58,173 nt of DNA from Nitrospirota bacterium (lineage in GTDB: Bacteria > Nitrospirota > Thermodesulfovibrionia > Thermodesulfovibrionales > UBA6898). Below are positions 37,965-47,384 of this stretch, piece by piece (within the stretch, counting starts at the first letter, position 1; each line of letters begins with the position of its first letter). Position numbers and translations under genes: made by a program. A model generated the notes under the pieces. That model saw nothing but the letters and a program-made list of their open reading frames with translations. It was not told where the DNA came from and made no database searches. Location of the stretch: NCBI GenBank assembly GCA_021783515.1, contig JAJXTV010000023.1, positions 1 through 58,173 on the forward strand, given 5' to 3'.

Positions 37965-39166
37965 TAGCAGACCGGATATACCCCCTTGGCGAGCCTGTCG
38001 CAGAAACGGGAGATATCGGAGAGTTCTCTTTCCACAATCATTCCGGCGGGCCCGGAAACATCGGAGAGTCTGAAGCCCTTTTCGAGAAGCACCTGCACCG
38101 ATGCCATCGGCGGTCTGTCGATAGGCGTTCCTATTTTGCTGAGCAAGAGGACGTATACCTCCCTGATTCCCTCGACGTTCTTGTAGATCTTCTCGGCGGT
38201 CTTATGGGCGAGGATGTTGTAGATCTTTCCGACGTGACTCACCGGGTTCTTGCCGGCGGCGGCCTCGGTCCCCATCGGCCTGTTTACCGATATGAGACCG
38301 TTGACCCTGTTTCCCCTTCCCACCTGGCCCGAATCCGCATCCTCGGCCGAGGTGCCGAGGAGCGACAGATAGACGCCCGCCACCCCCCTTCCCGGCTCAT
38401 CGAGGCAGTTCAGACTCACGCGGATACCGTCGAACCCGCCGCAGACCGCCAGATGCCTCTCCATAGCTTTCTTTACCGCCGCTTTTCTCTCGAAATACTC
38501 CCGCTCGGACCGGATACAGGTCGAGATGAGCGGCATCGCCACTGTCAACTCAAGGTCCCTGCCGGTCCGGAGCCCCATCACCTTGACGTCTTCTCCGGTT
38601 TCGGGATATTTCCTCTTGAACGCCGCCGAGTTGAGATACCGCTCGAGTCCAAGGACCGCCTCTTCAGTCGGCGACAACGGATAGTACCCTATCAGTGCGG
38701 AGGTGTCGTTTGCCCCCTTGATCTCGCCCGACCGGGCAAAGATATCGGTCAGCTCTTCCGAGCCATGCGCGAGCACCGGTCTGTATGTGACGTGCCGTTC
38801 TGGGTCCACGCGTTTCAGATGCCTTCTGATCCAGTCCTTCGCAGCCGAGACGGCGATCTCGGCAACTGGAATTTTCTTTCTCCCGGCCGAGAAGGTGGCC
38901 CGGTCGCCGATGATCAATTCCATCGGCTTGACGACACGTCCTCCCCCGAAGGTATGTTTCGCACGGCCCGCGGCGAGCAGTCCCTTGTCGATATTATGGT
39001 GGAGGATCGTCCCGAAGGCCTTCCGGTATTCGCAGCTGAGCGAAACCGAGACCGCCTCCATGACGGCGTCGCAGATGAAGTCGGGATGGCCGGTGCCCTT
39101 TCGCTCGACGATCTCGACCCTCTGGTCCGCGACCGATATCCCCGTGAACGCCCCGACGACTATCAT
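37964..39166 (-). CDS. S-adenosylmethionine synthetase, archaeal type
   Basis: This 400-residue enzyme makes SAM from methionine and ATP. It is not the usual bacterial MetK: the sequence matches the archaeal family (COG1812-like), seen in VEIVERKGTGHPDFICDAVME, HHNIDKGLLAAGRAKHTFGGGRVV, GANDTSALIGYYPLSPTE, SLLGTSAEDADSGQVGRGNRV and GKIYNILAHKTAEKIY. Archaeal-type enzymes occur in scattered bacteria and suggest old lateral transfer. Whether a bacterial MetK also exists elsewhere in the genome cannot be seen. speD and mtnA lie within about 12 kb. Confidence 0.92.
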   Translation of the reverse strand: MIVVGAFTGISVADQRVEIVERKGTGHPDFICDAVMEAVSVSLSCEYRKAFGTILHHNIDKGLLAAGRAKHTFGGGRVVKPMELIIGDRATFSAGRKKIPVAEIAVSAAKDWIRRHLKRVDPERHVTYRPVLAHGSEELTDIFARSGEIKGANDTSALIGYYPLSPTEEAVLGLERYLNSAAFKRKYPETGEDVKVMGLRTGRDLELTVAMPLISTCIRSEREYFERKAAVKKAMERHLAVCGGFDGIRVSLNCLDEPGRGVAGVYLSLLGTSAEDADSGQVGRGNRVNGLISVNRPMGTEAAAGKNPVSHVGKIYNILAHKTAEKIYKNVEGIREVYVLLLSKIGTPIDRPPMASVQVLLEKGFRLSDVSGPAGMIVERELSDISRFCDRLAKGVYPVC

Positions 39167-39262
39167 GATCGCATTCTATCAGAAAAGGACTCCCCCGGCA
39201 ATTGCGCGATGAGAAGCAGGAATTGCGCGTATTTATTACTGCGGCAAGAAATACCAAAAGTC

Positions 39263-39358
39263 GTCATTGTCCGGCTTGGCCCAGAAGCGAGTTCGGGGCG
39301 GGCCGCAATCCAGGATGCAGCACAAAGGCTGGATTGCCCTATCAAGTCGGGGAATGAC
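39263..39358. repeat. Imperfect palindromic repeat, probably a dispersed non-coding element
   Basis: The ends GTCATTGTCCGGCTTG and CAAGTCGGGGAATGAC are inverted copies (13 of 16 match). Inside, GCAATCCAG and CTGGATTGC form a second perfect pair around a 13-base centre. Such about 100-bp palindromes with GTCATT ends are common dispersed elements in many bacterial genomes. It lies in the 343-bp gap between the SAM synthetase and exporter genes, which has no gene. Confidence 0.6.
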
Positions 39359-39509
39359 GCTGCCTTCTGGTTTCATCCTTTTATTTGGCGGAGTAATAAT
39401 CAGCAGAAAAACGAGAAAAGTATCAGTCATGCGCCGAAGATTGATATGGCGGCAGCGGCCACCGCCGGGAGGAAGTCTCGGTGGTTATCCGAGAGGTGAA
39501 CGTGTTGTT

Positions 39510-41021
39510 TTAAACCCCCTCTAATTCCTTTGCCGCCGCGAGGGCCTCTTGATCCGGCCTGTCGTTTCTCAAGACCGAAAGGAACGCGGAGAGAAGACTA
39601 AGCGCCACAAGCACTCCCAGCACGACGAGGTATCCCTTCATGAAGGCATTATCCTTGACCGAAACAGGTATGAGCCGGTTATGGAATATATGCTGGACGT
39701 CGTAGAATCCCTTTTCCACCACGTATTTATCCTCCACACTGGTGAATATGAGGCCGGAGATATCTACGCCGAATATGAGCCCCAGAGAGCGCATCATGTT
39801 CAGGATGCCGCCGGCCACGCTTAGTTTATCCCTGGGGGCGGCGCCCATTATTGCGCTGTTATTGGGCGGAGTAAAGAGCCCCATCCCTATACCCAGCATT
39901 ATCAGTATGCCCACAAGCATGGCAAGATGAGAGGACTCGCCCAGCAGCATCAGCAGGAAACAGGCCAGGGCGGAGAGAAGCATGCCCGCCGTGGTCATCA
40001 GCCTTGGGCCGCGCCTGTCCGAAACGCTGCCGGCCCAGGGGGCCACTACCGCCATGGCAAGAGGTATCGGCACAAGCAAGCTGCCAGTGAGCTCTACGCT
40101 GTAGCCGACCACTCTTTCCAGGTAGAAAGGCATCAGGAACATTATCGCAAAAAGCACATAATAGGACATCATGCCCGTCATATTGCCTGCGGAAAACGTG
40201 AAGCTCCTGAACATTTTAAGGTCTACAAGCGGATATTTGACCTTGAGTTCCGTAATTACGAAGAGTCCGAGCAGGGCGACCGAGAGACCGAAGTAGAGGA
40301 TGATCCTCGGCGATGTCAGGCCCAGTTTGACAACCTCGTTAAAGGCCAGCACCAGGAAGAGAAGCCCGGTGGAGAAAAAAGCGGTGCCCACGTAATCCAC
40401 CTTCTCTTTCTCCTTTTTCACTTCATCACGAGGCAGGATAAAGAGAGCGGCCAGTGTGCCAAGGATGCCTATCGGTACGTTTATATAGAATATGGCGCGC
40501 CAGCCTACCGCGGCTATGAGAATGCCGCCCACGAACGGACCGATCGACATGGCGATAGCCTGGACGGCGCCCTGAATACCGATCGCCTTGCCCCTCTCAT
40601 TGGAAGGAAAGGCCGCTGTGATTATCGCGATGGAATTTGCCTGCAGGAGCCCGGCCCCTATCGCCTGAAGGGTGCGCGAACCGATCATGAAGTTCGCTGA
40701 AGGGGACATGCCACAAAAGGCGGAGCCGACTGTAAAGACTATGAACCCGGCATTATAAAGCCTGGAGCGGCCGTACATGTCGGCCAGCCTTCCGAAGAGC
40801 GGCAAAAAGATAGTAAGAGTGAGCATGTAGGCTATTGCGACCCACTCGATCGTCGCCAGAGAAACGTTGAAGTCGGCCTTGAGAGTCGGCATGGCGATAT
40901 TGACAATACTTACATCCAGGGCGGACATGGTTGCGCCTATGAGAACGGTCGCCAGGATAAACCATCTCCATCCCGGACGTGAAGAGAAGTATGAATGTGG
41001 AAATGACGGCCGTTCAGACAT
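39510..41021 (-). CDS. DHA2-family drug efflux transporter (14-TM MFS)
   Basis: This 503-residue protein starts at MSERPSFPHS, with GAGGGGG about 10 bases upstream. It has the motifs of the DHA2/EmrB group: LDVSIVNIAMPTLKADF in helix 1, FGRLADMYGRSRLY as motif A, and the motif C stretch AIGIQGAVQAIAMSIGPFVGG. About 14 helices are expected. It should export hydrophobic compounds by proton antiport. It is a close paralogue of the transporter at 50820-52739 but lacks that protein's C-terminal extension. No EmrA-like adaptor is next to it, so it may work as a single inner-membrane pump. Confidence 0.9.
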   Translation of the reverse strand: MSERPSFPHSYFSSRPGWRWFILATVLIGATMSALDVSIVNIAMPTLKADFNVSLATIEWVAIAYMLTLTIFLPLFGRLADMYGRSRLYNAGFIVFTVGSAFCGMSPSANFMIGSRTLQAIGAGLLQANSIAIITAAFPSNERGKAIGIQGAVQAIAMSIGPFVGGILIAAVGWRAIFYINVPIGILGTLAALFILPRDEVKKEKEKVDYVGTAFFSTGLLFLVLAFNEVVKLGLTSPRIILYFGLSVALLGLFVITELKVKYPLVDLKMFRSFTFSAGNMTGMMSYYVLFAIMFLMPFYLERVVGYSVELTGSLLVPIPLAMAVVAPWAGSVSDRRGPRLMTTAGMLLSALACFLLMLLGESSHLAMLVGILIMLGIGMGLFTPPNNSAIMGAAPRDKLSVAGGILNMMRSLGLIFGVDISGLIFTSVEDKYVVEKGFYDVQHIFHNRLIPVSVKDNAFMKGYLVVLGVLVALSLLSAFLSVLRNDRPDQEALAAAKELEGV

Positions 41022-41224
41022 TTTTTTAAGCCCCCTCAACGCCCTTTGCAGACAGGTCTGCGCCGGTCCAGCCCGTGAAGAGGTTGACCCTGTCCCGGAT
41101 ACTCTCTCTGCGTCTTGGCAGAACGAGCGTGCGCATGGCTTCTCCGCGTGCGGTTCATACGAAAAGTTTAGCTATTTCCTGGACAAATTACTATGACTTC
41201 CTTGCGGCCTGCACGACCCCATGA

Positions 41225-41388
41225 CGGCTTCCGATACTCGCCGACGGCGAGCAATCTGACAAGCAAACAGGAAAAGCCGTGACAGACTACGGATACAGCC
41301 AGAAAGAGGTGGCGGAATTCTTGGACGTGCACTATTCCACGATAAGCAGCAGGGTGAATAAGGCCCATAATGCAAGAAACAAGACGTG
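41225..41388 (+). pseudogene. Remnant of a REP-associated (Y1, IS200-like) transposase C-terminus
   Basis: One frame reads a helix-turn-helix tail, DYGYSQKEVAEFLDVHYSTI followed by SSRVNKAHNARNKT and a stop. This matches the C-terminal DNA-binding helix-turn-helix that ends many REP-associated transposases. The catalytic HUH and Tyr part is missing, and upstream there is a stop at 41222, so it is a broken fragment. The rest of 41022-41471 has no clear gene. The fragment marks the left edge of the A/T-richer stretch. Confidence 0.5.
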
Positions 41389-41471
41389 ACCCCACTGCCT
41401 TACCCTTCACTTATGATATGCTTTCCAAAATTGGAGAAAATGTGTATGTTATAAGCGGTAATCGACAAATA

Positions 41472-41990
41472 ATGAAACAACCTAGGATTTCTTCTAACTC
41501 CGTATCGCTTGCTGGCGAATTTGCGGTTCTCTCTCGGCTCGCCCTCTGGGGCTACGATGCAAACATGACTTTAGGACGAACCAAAAATATCGACATCTTG
41601 GTGTCCGACCCACGAACTAATCGCTTTTATCAACTCGAGGTAAAAACAGAACTCGAAGCCCGCAAGCGCCCACCCGTTTCAGGGCTATTCGGTCGTTTTC
41701 TATTCGACTGGCTCATGCATAGAAAGCATGAGACGATTGCGCGACCAGAGCTTTGGTATTGCTTCGTTTCTATCGGATTAGAAACCAAAACGGCAAGATA
41801 CTTTGTCGTTCCAAGCTCCGTAGTGGCGAGATACGTGAGAGCGGAACATCAGCTTTGGCTAGATCAAAAACCAGGTCGCAATGATAGCGATATGCGTGTT
41901 TTCCGCCTTGGCAAGGACGGAGAGAAATATCGGATAACTACACCTCTTGCCAGCCAATATGAAGATAACTGGAGCTTCTCAATCCAATAA
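41472..41990 (+). CDS. PD-(D/E)XK-like predicted nuclease
   Basis: From MKQPRISSNS the product is 172 residues. The start is uncertain because the frame is open from 41370. The sequence LAGEFAVLSRLALWGYDA (with Glu16), then NIDILVSD (Asp41) and YQLEVKTE (E56-V-K58), gives the E, D and E-x-K pattern of the PD-(D/E)XK fold, close to resolvase-like and DUF4365-like proteins. It probably binds or cuts DNA. Codons are richer in A/T than in neighbouring genes. An attC-like site starts two bases after the stop, as expected for an integron gene cassette. Confidence 0.55.
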   Translation: MKQPRISSNSVSLAGEFAVLSRLALWGYDANMTLGRTKNIDILVSDPRTNRFYQLEVKTELEARKRPPVSGLFGRFLFDWLMHRKHETIARPELWYCFVSIGLETKTARYFVVPSSVVARYVRAEHQLWLDQKPGRNDSDMRVFRLGKDGEKYRITTPLASQYEDNWSFSIQ

Positions 41991-41991
41991 C

Positions 41992-42047
41992 CTAACAAGT
42001 CGCTGCATCCAACCGCAAATAGTGCTGCGGCTGAGTTCGTTCGTTAC
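41992..42047 (+). repeat. attC-like recombination site
   Basis: The stretch opens with TAACAAG (41993-41999) and ends with CGTTA (42042-42046). Between these, ACCGC and GCGGCTGAG form the inner part of an imperfect inverted repeat. This is the layout of integron attC sites: R'' TAAC, imperfect stem, R' GTTA, right after an ORF. No integrase is in the window and only one site is seen, so it may be a stranded cassette. Confidence 0.4.
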
Positions 42048-42595
42048 CGTTGTTTGTTTCTCTCGTAAATCTCTACCAGGTGCGCTTTATTGAAAGTGAG
42101 GACTCATCGGTGGTGTACTCCTCAGGAGCAAGTCACGAGTTGCGTTTACAGTAAATGTAAATACAATTAGTGTTCAAGACAGATTATTCAAAAGCGGGAA
42201 AGCGCGTAACGGTGTGGCTGCTCGCCCGCCCACCATTCACAGCCACCCGGTTTATCCATAGCCCCCAGTCGCTCAGTCATTCCGCTTGCAGTTCTGTCAT
42301 GCCCCTTGCACGGATCGCCTTCATAATCCTTTGACTTCGCACGGAACATTTCGGCTTTGCAAGGGGATCGCTTCAAGCACGTCGCTCCTCTCCGGGCAGC
42401 GCCTCCGCGTCGCGTCATACTTCAAGCTCATGCCAGAGACAAGCCCAACGCCTTCGCTTCCTCCAAGCTTACCTACGCCTTGCAAGGCTTCCGCGATGCG
42501 TTCAGCAAGCATCGGCCAAGCGCCCCGGTTCGACTCGGTTGAACAGACTTTCACCACATGGCACCGATGGTGTATATTTCAATGGAAGGAATACG
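42048..42595. other. Non-coding stretch in the accessory region
   Basis: I see no convincing gene here. Small structures are TTTACA-N5-TGTAAA near 42136-42152, a pair CCCCTTGC (about 42302) and GCAAGGGG (about 42358) in opposite orientation, and the perfect palindrome GCCTTGCAAGGC (42477-42488). Function is unknown; it may be decayed mobile DNA or hold the promoter of the next gene. Confidence 0.4.
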
Positions 42596-44380
42596 ATGGA
42601 CGAACCTGAATTTAAAAAAATACTTGTGAGCTATGAAGATCGAACTGAATTATTCGATGAACACGACATCCATAGCGACCTGCGGCACCTCTCAGCGAAG
42701 GCAGCAGACGACATCCCGCTAGATTTTCTTGCTGAACTGATGGCTTTCGGCTTCGCCGCGGATTATCAGGACACAGAGACTTCCTGGGGCACCTATTTTG
42801 GCCCTGTAATGATAATGCCGAATGAAGAAGGCCAACTCATAGAATCCCCTAGCATCAAGCTTGTTGATAAGACTATGCTCTCGTATTGGGCTGAAAGAGC
42901 TGTTCAAGCCAGACATCCGATCTTAAAGGCAAGGTATGCGAATCTTGTATGGGACTTCTCACGTCATATAACGGGGAAAATGGCAGATCCAATTATGGCG
43001 AGAATCACTATTACCGCAAATGTGGAGATTGCACAGCAACATCTCTATGAGCACGATTTTGATCTTGCCAAGACACTGAAGAGGGCAATTGCATTGGCCC
43101 TGCAAATAAATGATGTAGAGCTTCTGCAGCGGGTTAAGGAGACAATCATTTCCTCAGAAGCTGATTTTGCAGCGAAGGGGAATACGAAACATCGGGGATT
43201 TTCATATGACATACTTGTCGAGAACAAAATTCCGCTCACAGAAAAAGAGTTGCATGAGATAATTCTTACCCTTGAGCAGTGGCTTGATATTGTCTCGAAC
43301 ATAGGCAATAAGGATCTGTTTGACCCTTTTGCCGCAGAGGAAGCAGCATCGCGGCTTGCAAAGTATTATCGACGAATAAACGATTCGGATAAAATGAAAA
43401 CTGCCTTGTTGAAATATGGGAATGCATTTCTTGAAGTGGCGAAGACGTCTTCTGCATTAGTCGCCTCTTCATGGCTGCAAAAAGTTTATGAAACATATCT
43501 CAAGTTTAATTTGAAGACAGAAGCCGATGCTATAGCGATCCAACTGCGAAAAGTTGGCGCAAAGACTAAAGATGAAATGGTAGCTATGTCAGGTGATGTA
43601 GAAATTCCAAAAGATAAACTGGATGCTTTTATCAATGAAATGACAGAAGGCGATCTGGAAACATGCTTTTCAAGAATCGCCTCTTACTTTCTTCCCGACA
43701 AGGAGGAAGTGACAACACAGGTAAAAGAGCAATCAAAAAAAACCGTGTTGCAATTTCTCATGACGCAGGCAATACAGGACCACAAAGGTCGCCCGATTGC
43801 CAAGATTGGCCCTCTACATGAGGATTTAGACGGCCATGTTGTTCTTCACATGTCACGTAACATGTCTTTTTCGACAGTCTTTCTGCGGGTTGTTCTTGAG
43901 CGCCTCCAAAGCAAGTTTAACCTATCGCCGAAGGATATCTCTGATTTTCTATATGAATCGACTCTCTTTGGCACTGATAAAAGGCCAATTATAAACGCTG
44001 GTCTGCAGGCATTTCTTGAGGGCAACCATATCGTTGCCGCACACTTATTAATTCCACAGCTTGAGGATGCTCTTCGAAATCTGGTGGAGCTGGCTGGCGG
44101 TGCTATTTACAAGCCCAATAGTTCAGGCGGACTATCGCTGAAAACATTAGATGAAATTCTCCGTGACGAAATCATTACTCAAGTTCTCGGTGAAAACGCA
44201 GCATTTTATTTACGCGTTTTACTGACCGACCAGCGGGGATGGAACATTAGAAATACAGTTTGCCACGGGATAGCCGCTGCCGGCTATTTTACGTCGGATA
44301 TGTCGGACAGGATTTTACATGCTTTAATCCTATTGGGACATATCAGGCCGAAGGATAGTCAAGAAGCGGATGATGAGTAA
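42596..44380 (+). CDS. DUF4209-like protein with a HEPN-type R-x4-H motif
   Basis: The 594-residue product begins at MDEPEFKKIL, with GGAAGGA about 9 bases upstream. The frame is open from 42539. It is largely alpha-helical, has no signal or membrane segment, and the C-terminal third resembles DUF4209 (HLLIPQLEDALRNLVELAGG, then NIRNTVCHGIAAAGYF). R552-N-T-V-C-H557 fits the R-x4-6-H active-site pattern of HEPN RNases, many of which act in phage defence or toxin systems. The gene is A/T-rich for this genome and sits alone. A defence role is inference; the fold assignment is moderate. Confidence 0.55.
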   Translation: MDEPEFKKILVSYEDRTELFDEHDIHSDLRHLSAKAADDIPLDFLAELMAFGFAADYQDTETSWGTYFGPVMIMPNEEGQLIESPSIKLVDKTMLSYWAERAVQARHPILKARYANLVWDFSRHITGKMADPIMARITITANVEIAQQHLYEHDFDLAKTLKRAIALALQINDVELLQRVKETIISSEADFAAKGNTKHRGFSYDILVENKIPLTEKELHEIILTLEQWLDIVSNIGNKDLFDPFAAEEAASRLAKYYRRINDSDKMKTALLKYGNAFLEVAKTSSALVASSWLQKVYETYLKFNLKTEADAIAIQLRKVGAKTKDEMVAMSGDVEIPKDKLDAFINEMTEGDLETCFSRIASYFLPDKEEVTTQVKEQSKKTVLQFLMTQAIQDHKGRPIAKIGPLHEDLDGHVVLHMSRNMSFSTVFLRVVLERLQSKFNLSPKDISDFLYESTLFGTDKRPIINAGLQAFLEGNHIVAAHLLIPQLEDALRNLVELAGGAIYKPNSSGGLSLKTLDEILRDEIITQVLGENAAFYLRVLLTDQRGWNIRNTVCHGIAAAGYFTSDMSDRILHALILLGHIRPKDSQEADDE

Positions 44381-44718
44381 CTCAGTTCTTAATTTCCATA
44401 TTCATTTCAGGAGTTGAAATAGCCTTCAAACCAGATTATGGGTTGCGCTTGCAGCATGACGGCGTGTCTAAAGAGGACAGAAAAAGGGGATGGGCTACTT
44501 TTGTCAGCCGAAATACATTCCGGGAACTCCTCAACCTCAAGTTGTTACGGGCTGCATGAACGGTCTTGCAAAATTATCCCAAAAGGTAACGAATACACGA
44601 AACCCGATCGGACGCTATCTATCCCGGCTTCTATGGTGTTTTTCAGCATGTCTTCTCCTGCGCGTATGCAAAATTAGGGTAGGGAATAAAAAGGGGGGAG
44701 TAGAGTAAAATACACTTT
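44381..44718. other. Gap between the DUF4209-like gene and the dGTPase gene
   Basis: No gene is supported. It contains the left copy of the inverted repeat that flanks the dGTPase (44631-44653, with weaker similarity on to about 44690) and a purine-rich GGGGGGAG stretch 20 bases before the dGTPase start. Confidence 0.5.
44631..44653 (+). repeat. Left copy of inverted repeat flanking the dGTPase gene
   Basis: These 23 bases begin CTATGGTGTTTTTCAGCATG. They are the exact reverse complement of 45800-45822. Similarity continues, with gaps, on the inner side (TGCATA and CCCTAC blocks are shared), so the repeat unit is about 50 bp. Confidence 0.75.
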
Positions 44719-45756
44719 ATGACTATCCGTCAGCAGACAGAAGAGCTCGAAACCCAGTTTCTCCATCCCAAGGCCTGCCTGAGCGCAAAGAGCAAAGGCC
44801 GCGCAACGAAGGAAGAGGAGGGCGAGATACGCACCTGCTTTCAGCGTGACAGGGACCGTATCATCCATTCGAAGTCCTTCAGGAGGCTCAAACACAAGAC
44901 CCAGGTCTTCCTCGCACCGAGAGGGGACCATTACCGCACCCGTCTCACCCATGTCCTGGAGGTCTCCCAGATAGCGCGGACGATCGCCAGGGCGCTCAGG
45001 CTTAACGAGGACCTGACCGAAGCGGTGGCGCTCGGACACGACCTGGGACATACCCCCTTCGGCCATGCCGGGGAAGAAATACTGAGGGAGATCCATCCGG
45101 GGGGGTTCGATCATTTCAAGCAGAGCCTGAGGGTGGTCGATTTTCTCGAGCGCAGCGGCCGGGGGCTGAACCTCACCCATGAGGTCAGAAACGGTATCGT
45201 CACCCATTCCAAAGGGAAGGGACGCATCATGCCGGAGAAGAAGTCGGAGCGGGCCGAGACGCTCGAAGGCCAGGTGGTGCGCATCTCCGACCTTATCGCC
45301 TACCTTAACCACGATCTCGACGACGCGCTCAGGGCCGAGGTGATCACGGAGAAGGAGATCCCGAAGAAGATCGTTGCGGCGCTCGGTGATACCCACGCCA
45401 GGAGGATCGACGTGATGGTTAAGGACGTCATCCATACCTCCCGCGCCACGGACATGGAAGAACTCAACATGAGCGGACCGACCTCCGAAGCGGCGTACCT
45501 GCTGAGGGATTTCCTTTATGAGCGGGTGTACGAGAGCGAGGCGATCAGGAGCGAGTTCAGGAAGGCAAAGAAGATCCTGAAGGACCTCTATGAATATTAT
45601 CTTGACCACCTTGAGGAGATCTTCTCTGCCCTACCGGCGGAAAAGAAGGTGAACAAAAACCGCATGGTCTGCGACTTCATCGCCGGCATGACCGACAGCT
45701 TCGCGCTTATGACCTACGAGAGGCTCTTTCTCCCCCAGCAGTGGACGGTGCTGTAG
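44719..45756 (+). CDS. Deoxyguanosinetriphosphate triphosphohydrolase-like protein (HD family)
   Basis: This 345-residue protein is of the shorter dGTPase-like type. The HD metal site is intact: [21 protein letters not shown], then [16 protein letters not shown], and [13 protein letters not shown] for the last Asp. The N-terminus [18 protein letters not shown] is the usual signature. Relatives hydrolyse dNTPs to deoxynucleosides and triphosphate, balancing pools; some limit phage. The start is the first Met in frame; a close ribosome site is not seen. It is GC-rich like the core genome, but lies between two inverted repeats next to acquired DNA. Confidence 0.92.
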   Translation: MTIRQQTEELETQFLHPKACLSAKSKGRATKEEEGEIRTCFQRDRDRIIHSKSFRRLKHKTQVFLAPRGDHYRTRLTHVLEVSQIARTIARALRLNEDLTEAVALGHDLGHTPFGHAGEEILREIHPGGFDHFKQSLRVVDFLERSGRGLNLTHEVRNGIVTHSKGKGRIMPEKKSERAETLEGQVVRISDLIAYLNHDLDDALRAEVITEKEIPKKIVAALGDTHARRIDVMVKDVIHTSRATDMEELNMSGPTSEAAYLLRDFLYERVYESEAIRSEFRKAKKILKDLYEYYLDHLEEIFSALPAEKKVNKNRMVCDFIAGMTDSFALMTYERLFLPQQWTVL

Positions 45757-45799
45757 CCGCCGACGCTGCCTTGCCCTACTGTTGCATACTATCGGGGGC

Positions 45800-45822
45800 A
45801 GACATGCTGAAAAACACCATAG
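45800..45822 (-). repeat. Right copy of inverted repeat flanking the dGTPase gene
   Basis: These 23 bases are the exact reverse complement of 44631-44653. A local hairpin is possible here (ATGCT with AGCAT). The remaining bases to 45986 hold no gene. Confidence 0.75.
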
Positions 45823-45986
45823 CATCGGCAAGATCTTGTTCTGATTCACGCAACCGCAGAACGAAAACAATGTGTTTTCCAGGATAGGTCAATTTAGTGT
45901 GGCCATGTTCTTTAATGGGGCCGCGGCTATGGTTGTCTTTCATCCTATCTGCTCTCTTCCCGATATTCTTCGCTGTTCTGGAAGGT

Positions 45987-47384
45987 TCACTGCCCTTTCT
46001 TGAACGTAGTGGACAGAATGCCGTATTTTCGCATGAGATGCTGGAGCGACTGTCTCTCCAGGCCTGCCATCATAGCGGCCAGAGTCACATTTCCCTCGGC
46101 GCGGCGTAAGAGGCCTGTGATATATTCGACGTTGAAAGAAGCCACGACTTTCCTGCGCGCCTCCTTGTAGTCGGTGTCGTAAACCCCGGACTCTTCTTCC
46201 CGCACGGGGAAAGGGTGCATACTGATCTCGAAATCATCAGGAGTGAGGAATTCGCCCTTTGAAAAGACCACCGCCCGTTTGACTGCGTTCTGCAGTTCCC
46301 GCGCGTTGCCCTTCCACTGACGGGTTGCAAGCAGGCGTATCGTATCGTCCCGGAACCTTTTCTGCTCCATCTTAAGCCCGCTGCAAAAGTGAGAAAGAAA
46401 ATAAAAGGCAATGAGGGGGATATCTTCCGGTATATCTCTGAGGGGAAGCGTACGGACCGATACCACATTGAGACGGTAATACAGGTCTGCCCGAAAGCTA
46501 CCTTCGGAAACACTCTTTTCAAGGTCTTTGTTGGTCGCGGCGATCACGCGCACATCCACGCTGCGCGTTGCCGTGTCACCCAGAGGTTTGAGCTGCCGCT
46601 CCTCCAGCACCCGCAGCAGCTTTGCCTGCAGTGAGGGCGATATATCACCGATCTCATCCAGGAAGAGCGTTCCCCCCTCAGCCGCCTGAAAGAGTCCCTC
46701 CCTGTCGGAGACGGCGCCGGTAAAAGCGCCCTTGCGATAGCCGAAGAGCTCGCTCTCCAGGATGTTCTCCGGGATGGCGGGGCAATTGACCGCCACAAAG
46801 GGTTTACCCGCCCTGTTGCTGCAGCTGTGGGTCATCCGGGCGGCCAGCTCCTTCCCGGTGCCGGTCTCGCCGGTAATGAGAACGGTAATGTCCGTCCGCG
46901 CCACCAGCTTTACCGTCTCGATGAGCTCCTTCATCCGGGGCGACTCTCCCACGAAGAAGGTCTCCTGCTCTTTCTGGCTGATCCTCCTTTCCAGGTCCTC
47001 GTTCCGCTCAAGCAGACGCCGGTGTTCGAGCGCGCGGCGCACCGTATGCAGCAGCCGCTCTTCTTCGAAGGGCTTGGTGATGAAGTCGTAGGCCCCTTCC
47101 TTCATGGCCTCGACGGCCGTCTCGATGGCGCCGTACGCAGTCATGATGATTACCGGCAGGGAGGTGTTTCCTTGTCTGATCGTATTCAGCAGCTCCATGC
47201 CGTCCATCCCCGGCATCTTCATGTCGGTGAGAACGCAATGGACAGGGCCCTCGTCGAGCATGAGAAGCGCCGCCTCCGCACTGCCGGCACTGAGGGTCTC
47301 CACCGGCAGCTCTCCCTCGATGAGCCGCTGCAGAAAACGCAGTACGTCAGGGTTGTCGTCAATAATCAGGACCCTCTGCTTCAC
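45987..47384 (-). CDS. Sigma-54-dependent response regulator (NtrC family)
   Basis: This 465-residue protein has a receiver domain (1-120, phospho-acceptor in [10 protein letters not shown], Thr in MTAYG, Lys in TKPF), an AAA+ domain (about 140-370) with Walker A GETGTGKE and the sigma-54 contact GAFTGA, and a C-terminal Fis-type helix-turn-helix ([25 protein letters not shown]). It is translationally coupled to the upstream kinase by a 4-base overlap. It should activate sigma-54 promoters; the nearest matching promoter is at 52840-52855, before the exporter gene, and is the best local target. Confidence 0.95.
   Translation of the reverse strand: MKQRVLIIDDNPDVLRFLQRLIEGELPVETLSAGSAEAALLMLDEGPVHCVLTDMKMPGMDGMELLNTIRQGNTSLPVIIMTAYGAIETAVEAMKEGAYDFITKPFEEERLLHTVRRALEHRRLLERNEDLERRISQKEQETFFVGESPRMKELIETVKLVARTDITVLITGETGTGKELAARMTHSCSNRAGKPFVAVNCPAIPENILESELFGYRKGAFTGAVSDREGLFQAAEGGTLFLDEIGDISPSLQAKLLRVLEERQLKPLGDTATRSVDVRVIAATNKDLEKSVSEGSFRADLYYRLNVVSVRTLPLRDIPEDIPLIAFYFLSHFCSGLKMEQKRFRDDTIRLLATRQWKGNARELQNAVKRAVVFSKGEFLTPDDFEISMHPFPVREEESGVYDTDYKEARRKVVASFNVEYITGLLRRAEGNVTLAAMMAGLERQSLQHLMRKYGILSTTFKKGQ

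Noticed and set aside
42286-42609. Frames of 60-107 codons in the accessory gap
   Set aside because: They overlap one another on both strands, lack motifs and ribosome sites, and lie in DNA with short inverted repeats.
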